Of a stretch of 14,142 nucleotides of DNA, positions 6,976-13,470 are shown one piece after another. Made by a program: the position numbers and the translations under genes. This DNA is from CAZVAR01 sp964625225. GTDB lineage: Bacteria; Pseudomonadota; Alphaproteobacteria; JAJUGE01. The notes beneath the pieces were generated by a model. The model worked only from the letters and a program-made list of their open reading frames with translations, made no database searches and had not been told where the DNA came from. Position 1 is the stretch's first letter; every line of letters starts with the position of its first letter. Where the stretch lies: NCBI GenBank assembly GCA_964625225.1, contig CAZVAR010000101.1, positions 1 through 14,142 on the forward strand, in the 5' to 3' direction.

Positions 6976-7209
6976 ATGTGGCAGCCAGCGCGCATCGAAT
7001 ACGTCGTCGAGCCGGCCGAAGGGCACTGGACGGTCACCTATCAGGGTCGATCCGTCGGGCGTTACCGGGACCGGCAAGCCGCCATGCGCTCGGCCGTAGC
7101 GGATGCCCGGCGGGTCCGCGAACACGGCTACCGGATCCGGGTGATGGTCCACTGCCGCGACGGCCGCCTGCGTACCCTCCCCGATCGGCTGCTGGCCGTC
7201 GTCAACTGA
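6976..7209 (+). CDS. DUF2188-like small protein
   Basis: A 77-residue protein with the pattern of DUF2188: a short strand (EYVVEP), GHWTVTYQGRSVGRY, a helix DRQAAMRSAVADARRV, and the end strand YRIRVMVHCRDGRLR. Family members are small cytoplasmic proteins of unknown function, often annotated near stress genes. The ATG at 6976 has GGGAGG five bases upstream, an excellent ribosome binding site. A longer in-frame start at 6874 would add 34 non-conserved residues and is rejected. The gene stands alone: a gene-free region follows it and the DUF1538 operon converges from the right. Confidence 0.75.
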   Translation: MWQPARIEYVVEPAEGHWTVTYQGRSVGRYRDRQAAMRSAVADARRVREHGYRIRVMVHCRDGRLRTLPDRLLAVVN

Positions 7210-7686
7210 CGATCGCGCCGCAGCGGCGGCCGCACCTGCCCCGGCCGTCGCCGTTGCGACACCGGAATGTCCGGGTCGGCGGGCAGGCGGAGGCGGGAGA
7301 ACCGACTCGCCGTGGCGATACGCCACGCTGAGTGGCTCGGTTCGACCGGGCGGGCGATCCCGGCCCATGCCACCCGCCGCCGGTTGCGTCCCGGACCGCC
7401 GCACGACCGTGTCCGTCGCACGCGGGCTCGAGACGCGGATGCCCCGGCGGGTGGTCCCGGCAGCGCGGGTCGTGCGGACCCGAACGATCCCGCCCTGCCC
7501 CGATATGCCCGCTCCCGGTCCCGTCGCCCGGCACGCGGGCGGCGTACCCCGCGCGGGCAGGAGCCCGATCCGCAGCCGCGTGCCTCCTGCTCCGCCACTC
7601 GCCAGAAAATCGGGTGCGGAACCGGAGGCCGGATGCCGGCCGGCAATCCGGGGCGATCGCGCTCGAAATGCCACCGGTCCGCAATG
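7210..7686. other. Gene-free stretch between the DUF2188-like gene and the DUF1538/PII operon
   Basis: About 480 bp lie between convergent genes. The open frames in both directions are low-complexity Arg/Pro/Gly runs that match no family and lack credible start sites. The only structure I note is the inverted repeat at 7629-7651. Confidence 0.5.
7629..7651 (-). terminator. Hairpin downstream of the PII-like gene
   Basis: CCGGATGCCGG (7629-7639) faces CCGGCAATCCGG (7640-7651), an almost perfect inverted repeat with one extra base. On the minus strand it begins 35 nt after the PII stop. No T run follows it, so it may act as a 3' stabilising hairpin or a factor-dependent terminator. Confidence 0.35.
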
Positions 7687-8010
7687 CTATTTCGTGCCGG
7701 AAAGATGAGGCACGCCGATAACCTTCTGAACGGGCACGACGAAAGCGAGTCCCCGCCCGGGCTCGTCCAGCTCGGCGGCACGGCCGATTTCCTGGAGGAT
7801 CGTGTCGTTCTGATCCTCGTAGGTGACGGTGAGCACGATCTCCTTTTCCGGCTCGATCGGAATGCCCAGGATCGAGTCCTGCTCGTTGATCCCCGTGCCG
7901 CGCCCGAAAAGTATGGTGCCGCCATGGGCGCCGGCCTTGACCGAGGCTTCCAGCACGGTGCTGCCCCACCCTTTGCGCACGATGCTTACAATCAGAGAGG
8001 GAGTCGGCAT
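7687..8010 (-). CDS. PII-like (P-II family) regulatory protein of the DUF1538 operon
   Basis: A 107-residue protein of the P-II family, normally a trimer that senses ATP/ADP and a second small ligand and binds a membrane partner through its T-loop. The opening strand PSLIVSIVRKGWGSTVLEAS replaces the KPFKLDDV region of GlnB. The stretch GAHGGTILFGRGTG leads into the T-loop, and LDEPGRGLAFVVPV (81-94) corresponds to the nucleotide-binding B-loop, keeping G-x-G at 85-87. The T-loop (about 37-56) is short and has no tyrosine, so uridylylation as in GlnB/GlnK is not expected. The ATG at 8010 is chosen because AGAAGGAG lies eight bases upstream. A GTG at 8016 overlapping the previous stop is too close to that site. 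As third gene of a coupled operon after two DUF1538 genes, its likely role is to regulate that transporter rather than nitrogen metabolism. Confidence 0.88.
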   Translation of the reverse strand: MPTPSLIVSIVRKGWGSTVLEASVKAGAHGGTILFGRGTGINEQDSILGIPIEPEKEIVLTVTYEDQNDTILQEIGRAAELDEPGRGLAFVVPVQKVIGVPHLSGTK

Positions 8011-8012
8011 TG

Positions 8013-8747
8013 TCACTGCTCCTTCTGGGACATTTTCATTCGGACGAGGAGTCCCAGCATCATGACCGAGACGATCGGCGCCAGCGCGATCAGTGCCACG
8101 AGGCCGAGTCCGTAAACGACCGGATCCTGCCCCTCCATCGATGCCGAGACGCCCAGTGCGAGCGCCAGCAGGAAGGTGTTGGCGAGCGGCCCCGTCGCCA
8201 CACCGCCGGCATCGACGGCAATCGCCACGAAGCCCTTGTCACTGAACCGCATGACCATGATGACCAGGACGTATCCCGGCACGAGCAGGTACAATAGCGA
8301 AATCTCGTAGGCGATCCTGAGCAGCCCGAGCCCCACCGAGACCGCCACACCGATACAGACCGCCTGCAACACCATCGACCGGCGGATGGAGCCGTTGGAG
8401 GCCGCTTCGACCTGATCGGCCAGAATCCGGACCGCCGGTTCCCCCCAGGTCGTGAAAAATCCGAGAATCAGGCCGGCCGGAAGCAGGAGCCATTTGTGGG
8501 ACAGGGAACCCAGCGCTTCGCCGATGGCATGTCCGAAGGGCAGGAAGCCGATGCCGACACCGAGCAGGAACAGGAACAGGCCGACGGCGGCAATCAGGGT
8601 TCCGGTCAGAATGTCCCGGACGTTCTTGCGCGGTAGCCTGAGCAGAAAAACCTGGAACACCAGAAAGATCACCGTCAGCGGCAGCACGGCCACAACGACG
8701 CTCGATGCCGTGGATCTCAGCTCTTCCAGGAATGATGTCTCGATCAC
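8013..8747 (-). CDS. DUF1538 membrane protein, second subunit (UmpAB-type antiporter candidate)
   Basis: A 244-residue polytopic membrane protein of the DUF1538 family with about six hydrophobic segments. Two family motifs stand out: GFFTTWGEPAV (residues 96-106), a break within a hydrophobic region with an invariant-looking Glu-Pro, and VDAGGVATG (178-186) before the last segments. The same motifs occur in the gene just upstream, so the two are paralogues. A DUF1538 pair, UmpAB from Halomonas zhaodongensis, was reported as a two-component Na+(Li+,K+)/H+ antiporter, so cation/proton exchange is the best guess. Translation starts at GTG 8747, overlapping the upstream stop (GTGA), with GGGGAT nine bases before. 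The stop TGA at 8015-8013 lies three bases before the PII start. The C-terminal tail is short and charged (RMKMSQKEQ), a possible cytoplasmic docking region. Confidence 0.88.
   Translation of the reverse strand: MIETSFLEELRSTASSVVVAVLPLTVIFLVFQVFLLRLPRKNVRDILTGTLIAAVGLFLFLLGVGIGFLPFGHAIGEALGSLSHKWLLLPAGLILGFFTTWGEPAVRILADQVEAASNGSIRRSMVLQAVCIGVAVSVGLGLLRIAYEISLLYLLVPGYVLVIMVMRFSDKGFVAIAVDAGGVATGPLANTFLLALALGVSASMEGQDPVVYGLGLVALIALAPIVSVMMLGLLVRMKMSQKEQ
8019..8026 (-). promoter_or_regulatory. Ribosome binding site deciding the PII-like start
   Basis: AGAAGGAG on the minus strand is eight bases from the ATG at 8010 and only two bases from the alternative GTG at 8016. It therefore favours the ATG. 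It lies inside the end of the preceding DUF1538 gene. Confidence 0.7.
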
Positions 8748-9439
8748 CGCAGCATGATCCCCAGCAGCATGATGAGGATGATCGGGCCGATCGAGGAGAA
8801 TCCCAGGAGGCCGAAACCGTCCGACACCGCGGAGCGGCCGGCCAGAACGGCGCTCAGGCCGCCGGCGAGCGCGATCACGACCGGCGTCGTCAGCACGCCG
8901 GTCGTGACGCTCCCGGCATCGTATGCCAGCGGCACGAGATCCGCCGGAGCGACAAAGGAGAGAAGGATCACGAGCGCATAGGCGACCGTCAGGAGAAGCC
9001 GCATCGAAACGCCATAGACGATGCGTGCCATCGCCGCGGCCACAAACAGGGCAACGCCGGCGGCCATGACATAGAGCACGAGCTGCTCGGGAATGCGGCC
9101 TTCGGTAACGCGATCGACCTGACTAGACAGGACCAGCACGTCCGGCTCGGCGACGGTCGTCGCGAAGCCCATGGCCAGGCCCACGGCAAGGATCAGCGCA
9201 ATCGACCCTCGCTTGGGAAGCTCGGCCCCGATGAACCGTCCCATGGGCAGGATACCGAGATCGACCCCGATGAACAGCAACAGCATTCCGACGACGATTA
9301 GAACCGCCCCTGCAAGAAACTGCAGAAAAACCCCGAACGGCGCTTGAACGAGAACAAGCTGCAGTACACAGATCAATCCGATGATCGGCGCGACCGATCT
9401 AAGGACCTCGACGAGGTTTTGTCTCAACGTCGGCAGCAT
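8744..9439 (-). CDS. DUF1538 membrane protein, first subunit (UmpAB-type antiporter candidate)
   Basis: A 231-residue polytopic membrane protein, first gene of the operon. Hydrophobic segments run at about residues 17-31, 40-63, 79-95, 123-140, 147-166, 182-200 and 212-230. It shares the DUF1538 motifs with its partner: GFATTVAEPDV (91-101) and YDAGSVTTG (173-181). Loops between segments are short, and no soluble domain is fused. By analogy with the reported UmpAB pair it would form one half of a heteromeric Na+(Li+,K+)/H+ antiporter; which half corresponds to UmpA or UmpB I cannot tell. The ATG at 9439 has only a weak CGGAA nearby. The stop is overlapped by the next GTG (GTGA), implying coupled translation and balanced subunit levels. 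A 577-bp gene-free region lies upstream. Confidence 0.88.
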   Translation of the reverse strand: MLPTLRQNLVEVLRSVAPIIGLICVLQLVLVQAPFGVFLQFLAGAVLIVVGMLLLFIGVDLGILPMGRFIGAELPKRGSIALILAVGLAMGFATTVAEPDVLVLSSQVDRVTEGRIPEQLVLYVMAAGVALFVAAAMARIVYGVSMRLLLTVAYALVILLSFVAPADLVPLAYDAGSVTTGVLTTPVVIALAGGLSAVLAGRSAVSDGFGLLGFSSIGPIILIMLLGIMLR

Positions 9440-10016
9440 GATTCCGGGTGCGGTGGTTGTGGCGTGGATTCCGCTACGGCGCGAATTCTGCTAAAGGCAG
9501 CAGCCCGACGCGCCAATGTTCGCACGGGATCGGGTCCGACCGCGATCGTTCGGCCATGGATGCCTCCGCTTGCCACACAACCTACGACGTTAGCCCGACG
9601 ATAGACGGCCATGTCTTGGAGTGCCCGACACTCCTTCGATCCTCGTGCCGGCCGGTATGCGCCTCCGGAAGGCTGCCCCGGGTTCTTCGGCTCGGGCAGG
9701 CGCGGGACGGTGGAAGCGACGAAAGTCGCTGCAACAAGAACGCGGCGGGTCGAGCCGAGAAGGCTCCGAAGCCGACCGAGTGTATCGTAGACTCGCCCGG
9801 CATTGCACGCGTGGAAGGGCGTGCAGCGGCGGCGGCACGATCGGTCCGATGCGGGCACGCCGCGACCGGCACGAACCATGCGCCCGGCGGGCCGGCCTTC
9901 GGGTGCCGAGGCTACCGCCGGAAGGGGTACACAACGGGGCACCCGGCCCTATCATGATCGTGTAGATCGGGCGGGTACGGGCGCAGCGGCCCGTAACATG
10001 CCGGGGAGGCGGCAGG
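9440..10016. other. Gene-free region upstream of the DUF1538 operon, with several inverted repeats
   Basis: No open frame here resembles a protein on either strand. Short perfect inverted repeats occur at 9488-9503 (CTGCT/AGCAG), 9618-9634 (GGAGTG/CACTCC), 9673-9699 (CTGCCC/GGGCAG) and 9748-9777 (GGTCG/CGACC enclosing AGCC/GGCT). In the last of these GGCT could instead pair with AGCC at 9770-9773. The 9-mer AGCCCGACG occurs at 9502 and again at 9592. It may be the promoter and long leader of the minus-strand operon, but I recognise no known riboswitch, and such repeats are frequent in high-GC DNA. Confidence 0.4.
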
Positions 10017-10217
10017 GTGAAGCTCTTTCAGATCGACGGCTCCGACAGCAAGAGCGCACCCGTTCTCTTCGGCCTCGCCGGGCCCGGGGAGCCGGCGCCG
10101 CGCATCGCCCGGCAGGGTCCTGCCGGCCGCGGCGACGATCTCCGCACCGTCCGGGTCGCGGGCGCCCTGCCCGATCCGTCGCCCCGTGTGACCGCACGGC
10201 GACACGGCGGCGGATGA
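10017..10217 (+). CDS. Possible small protein (66 residues), unknown function
   Basis: A short open frame from a GTG at 10017 to a TGA at 10215-10217. GGGGAGG (10003-10009) lies seven bases before the GTG, a strong ribosome binding site. The third codon position is mostly G or C, as in neighbouring real genes, and the product begins MKLFQIDGSDSKSAPVLFGL. It contains DDLRTVRVAGALPDP further on, more protein-like than the random frames around it. No domain, signal peptide or membrane segment is seen. It ends 69 bp before the P-type ATPase start on the same strand and could be co-transcribed with it. It may be a genuine small gene or a coincidence. Confidence 0.4.
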   Translation: MKLFQIDGSDSKSAPVLFGLAGPGEPAPRIARQGPAGRGDDLRTVRVAGALPDPSPRVTARRHGGG

Positions 10218-10286
10218 TCCTTCCTACCTTGCCGACCCACCGCATGCCGCCTGCGGCCCCTTCCGTCGCCAGTGGAGACGATCCGG

Positions 10287-12983
10287 ATGGACGCGTCCGA
10301 CCCGGCGCCGAGTGAGCGGATCGACCTCGGCCGGCCCTGGCACGCCCTGCCGGCCGACGCGGTCCTGCGCGCACTCGAAACCGATGCGAACGGCCTGGGC
10401 GAAGCCGAGGCCGCGGAGCGCCGCCAGCGGTTCGGCGACAACGCGCTGCCGGAGCCCCGCCGCGCCTCGCTGCCCGAAGTCTACATCAAGCAGTTCCGCA
10501 GCCCGCTGATCTACCTGCTGCTCGCGGCCGCCGCGGTGGCGGTGGCGCTGGGCGACCTGGCCGACGCCGCCTTCATCTTCATCGTGCTGCAGATCAATGC
10601 GGTGATCGGCACCATCCAGGAATGGAAAGCGGAAACCGGCGCCGCGGCCCTGCGCGCCCAGGTGCAGTCGGTGGCCACGGTGCGACGCGCCGGCGGCATC
10701 CGCCCTATCGACAGCGTCGAGCTGGTTCCCGGCGATGTCGTGATTCTGGAAGCCGGCGCGCGCGTTCCCGCCGACATCCGCCTGTTGGAGGCGGTCGAGC
10801 TGCGGGCCGACGAGTCCCTGCTGACCGGCGAGTCCCTGCCGGTGGAGAAAGCCGTCGAGGCGGATCTTGCTCCCGACGCGCCACTCGGCGACCGCACGAC
10901 GCTCCTGCATGCCGGCACGACCGTCATGTCCGGCCGGGGCGTCGGCGTGGTCGTCCGCACCGGATCGGCGAGCGAGATCGGCCGGATCGCTCGGGCGCTG
11001 GAGCGTCGGCCGGCCCCGCCGCCGCTGCTGGTTCGGCTCGAGGGATTCAGCCGGGTGGTCGGCCTGGTCACGGTGACCGCGGTCGCCGGCCTGATGGCGG
11101 TGCAGCTCGCGATGGGCGCGCCGCTGCACGAGGTCTTCTTCGTCGCCGTCGCGCTCGCCGTGTCGGCCATCCCCGAGGGGCTGCCGGTCGCGGTCACGGT
11201 CGCACTGTCGGTTGCGACGGCGCGGATGGCCAAGCGGAACGTGATCGTCCGGCTGCTGCCGGCGGTCGAGGGCCTCGGCGCCTGCACCGTGATCGCCAGC
11301 GACAAGACCGGCACCCTCACTCTCAACCGCCTGACCCTGACCCGCCTCTGGCTGCCCGGACACGGCGACATCACGGTCGGTGGCGAGGGGCTGGCGCCCA
11401 CCGGGGCAATCCGTCGCCACGGACAGCCCTTGGATGCGGCGGCCGACGAGGCACTCCGCCGCCTGGCGCTTAGCGCGACGCTGGCCAACGAGGCCAGCTA
11501 TCGCGCCGGGCCCGGTGAGCCGGACGGCGTCGGCGACACGGTCGATATCGCCTTCCTCGTGCTCGCCGCGAAGCTCGGCATCAGCCAGGACGAGGCGACG
11601 GACCAGCACCCCCAACGCGACCTGATCCCGTTCTCCGCCGAGCGCCGCTACGCCGCCACGGTCAACCGCCACCACGACGGGCTTCATGTCCATGTCAAGG
11701 GCGCGGCCGAGGCGATCCTGCCCATGTGCACCGGCATCGATCCGGAGGAGGCGGCCGCCGTGGCCGACCGCATGGCCGCCGAGGGCTATCGCGTGTTGGC
11801 GGTCGCCACCGGTCCGGCGGGTGAAGGCAGGCCGGAGGACAGGCTGCACGGCCTCACCTTGCTCGGCTTCGCCGGCCTGATCGATCCGGTGCGGCCGGAG
11901 GTCCCGGAGGCGGTCGCCCGCTGCCGTCGCGCCGGCGTGGCGGTGCGCATGGTCACCGGCGACCACCCGGCCACCGCGCTGGCGATCGCCCGGCAGCTCG
12001 GCTTCGCCGAGCGACCCGACCAGGTCGTCACCGGCAGTGAGCTCGCGGCGCTGGCTGACCGCCCCGAGCAGGCGAGGTCGCTGGTGGAGCGCGCCGCCGT
12101 GTTCGCCCGGGTCGAGCCGACCCAGAAGACGCGGATCGTCCAGTCCCTCCAGCAGGCCGACCATATCGTCGCCGTCACCGGCGACGGGGTCAACGACGCG
12201 CCGGCCCTGCACGCGGCCGATATCGGCGTGGCGATGGGCCGCGCCGGCACCGACGTGGCGCGCGACGCCGCCGACCTGATCCTGACCGACGACAATTTCG
12301 CCTCGATCGTCGCCGGCATCGAGGAGGGGCGGGTGGCCTATGCCAATGTGCGCAAGGTGATCTGGCTGCTGATCAGCACCGGCGCCGCGGAGGTGGCGCT
12401 GTTCTTCCTGGCGCTGCTGTTCGGGCTGCCCCTGCCGCTGTTCGCGGCCCAGCTCCTGTGGCTCAACCTCGTCACCAACGGGGGGCAGGATGTGGCGCTC
12501 GCCTTCGAGAAGGGCGAACCGGGCATGCTCGACCGCCCGCCGCGCCCTCCGGACGCGCCGATCTTCGACCGCCGCATGATCGAGGAGACCGTGATCTCAG
12601 GCCTCTGGATCGGCGTGGTCTGCATCCTCTTCTTCGCCTGGGCGCTCGACCGCGGCTGGGGCGAGTTCGAGGCGCGCAACGCCATGTTCCTGCTGATGGT
12701 CGCGTTCCAGAACGCGCATGTCTTCAATTGCCGTTCCGAATATCGCAGCGCCTTCCGGGTGCCGCTGCGCAACAACCGCCTGCTGGTGCTCGCGGTCGTC
12801 GCGGCGCAGGGCATCCATATCGCCGCCATGTTCATTCCCGGCCTGAACGACGTTCTGGACATGCGCCCGCTCTCGATCGAGCACTGGCTGATCGTTGTCC
12901 CGCTGGCCCTGACGATCATCCCGGTGATGGAAGCCTACAAGTGGCTGCGCCGGGAGCCGGATCACTCGCGGGCGGAGGCGTAG
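10287..12983 (+). CDS. P2-type cation-transporting P-type ATPase
   Basis: An 898-residue integral membrane pump that couples ATP hydrolysis to cation transport. In order: N-terminal cation-ATPase domain (RPWHALPADAVLRALE, ~17-60); M1-M2 (~72-112); actuator domain with TGES (180-183); M3-M4 with the ion-binding PEGL (296-299); phosphorylation motif DKTGT with Asp339; nucleotide-binding domain with KGAAE (471-475); hinge motifs TGDHPAT (557-563) and TGDGVND (631-637); then M5-M10. All catalytic residues are intact. The C-terminal half resembles SERCA-type pumps (LLWLNLV, DRPPRPP), but ion ligands differ: SERCA N768, D800 and E908 correspond to G699, N731 and Q808, while E771, N796 and T799 are kept. 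So the ion may not be Ca2+. The ATG at 10287 has GGAG nine bases upstream; a GTG at 10272 is the alternative. Its 3' end overlaps the convergent lipoprotein gene by 22 bp. Confidence 0.93.
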   Translation: MDASDPAPSERIDLGRPWHALPADAVLRALETDANGLGEAEAAERRQRFGDNALPEPRRASLPEVYIKQFRSPLIYLLLAAAAVAVALGDLADAAFIFIVLQINAVIGTIQEWKAETGAAALRAQVQSVATVRRAGGIRPIDSVELVPGDVVILEAGARVPADIRLLEAVELRADESLLTGESLPVEKAVEADLAPDAPLGDRTTLLHAGTTVMSGRGVGVVVRTGSASEIGRIARALERRPAPPPLLVRLEGFSRVVGLVTVTAVAGLMAVQLAMGAPLHEVFFVAVALAVSAIPEGLPVAVTVALSVATARMAKRNVIVRLLPAVEGLGACTVIASDKTGTLTLNRLTLTRLWLPGHGDITVGGEGLAPTGAIRRHGQPLDAAADEALRRLALSATLANEASYRAGPGEPDGVGDTVDIAFLVLAAKLGISQDEATDQHPQRDLIPFSAERRYAATVNRHHDGLHVHVKGAAEAILPMCTGIDPEEAAAVADRMAAEGYRVLAVATGPAGEGRPEDRLHGLTLLGFAGLIDPVRPEVPEAVARCRRAGVAVRMVTGDHPATALAIARQLGFAERPDQVVTGSELAALADRPEQARSLVERAAVFARVEPTQKTRIVQSLQQADHIVAVTGDGVNDAPALHAADIGVAMGRAGTDVARDAADLILTDDNFASIVAGIEEGRVAYANVRKVIWLLISTGAAEVALFFLALLFGLPLPLFAAQLLWLNLVTNGGQDVALAFEKGEPGMLDRPPRPPDAPIFDRRMIEETVISGLWIGVVCILFFAWALDRGWGEFEARNAMFLLMVAFQNAHVFNCRSEYRSAFRVPLRNNRLLVLAVVAAQGIHIAAMFIPGLNDVLDMRPLSIEHWLIVVPLALTIIPVMEAYKWLRREPDHSRAEA

Positions 12984-13456
12984 GACAGCGGCAGAATGGG
13001 CATGACGGTTCCGGTCCCGTGTCCCACGATCGCAGCCTGCTCGAACAGGCCGTCGCCATCGGTGTCGTAGAGGCAGGCCGGCAGGCCGGAGCGGGTGTAG
13101 TGCGCCGCGCGATCCAGCGGCGTGCACCAGGCGGTGCCGCCCCCCGTCGCGACCGCGACCAGCCGCACGCCGCCGTTCATCTGGATCAGGTCGTTCTCGG
13201 TCGAGCGCAGGAACGAGCCGGTGATATGGATCACATCCCCGCCCTTTTCCGGCACCGTCGCCGGGATCGGCTCCGGCGCCGCCGGCCGCGCCCAGCCGAG
13301 CCGGATCGGACCGGCGGCCGGCCGCCCGGTTTCGGCCGGACGATCGGCCGGGAGGTCGGCCCGCTGCGCATCGACGACGCCGCCGACCGGCGCGCAGCCG
13401 CCGAACAGCAGGATAAGCCCGGACACGAGCGTGCGCTTCCTCGGCCCCATGCTCAT
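12962..13456 (-). CDS. Predicted lipoprotein of unknown function
   Basis: A 164-residue protein with a basic N-terminus (MSMGPRKR), a hydrophobic segment (TLVSGLILLFGG) and a cysteine at residue 21. The sequence fits a lipoprotein signal, although the Phe at -3 is not the most typical residue. A Pro/Ala-rich linker (~30-70) follows, then a compact region containing HITGSFLRSTENDLIQM, two cysteines (C111, C128) and DTDGDGLFE (131-139). The latter resembles the first half of an EF-hand calcium loop. The ATG at 13456 has GGGGAGA seven bases upstream; the GTG at 13462 is too close to that site. The stop lies inside the ATPase gene (22-bp tail-to-tail overlap). I do not recognise the family; periplasmic or outer-membrane location is inferred from the signal. 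Confidence 0.7.
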   Translation of the reverse strand: MSMGPRKRTLVSGLILLFGGCAPVGGVVDAQRADLPADRPAETGRPAAGPIRLGWARPAAPEPIPATVPEKGGDVIHITGSFLRSTENDLIQMNGGVRLVAVATGGGTAWCTPLDRAAHYTRSGLPACLYDTDGDGLFEQAAIVGHGTGTVMPILPLSYASARE

Positions 13457-13463
13457 TCGCACG

Positions 13464-13470
13464 TCTCCCC
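13464..13470 (-). promoter_or_regulatory. Ribosome binding site deciding the lipoprotein start
   Basis: GGGGAGA on the minus strand sits seven bases before the ATG at 13456 and one base from the GTG at 13462. The ATG is therefore preferred. Confidence 0.6.

Noticed and set aside
7267..8115. Long plus-strand open frame across the gene-free region and the PII-like gene
   Set aside because: It is antisense to the PII-like and DUF1538 genes in its right part, and its left part is low-complexity with no domain.
10224..12212. A 662-codon open frame on the minus strand
   Set aside because: It is antisense to the P-type ATPase, whose motifs are unmistakable on the plus strand. The minus-strand product is a Gly/Arg/Asp/Gln/His-rich string with no domain, typical of a shadow frame in high-GC coding DNA.
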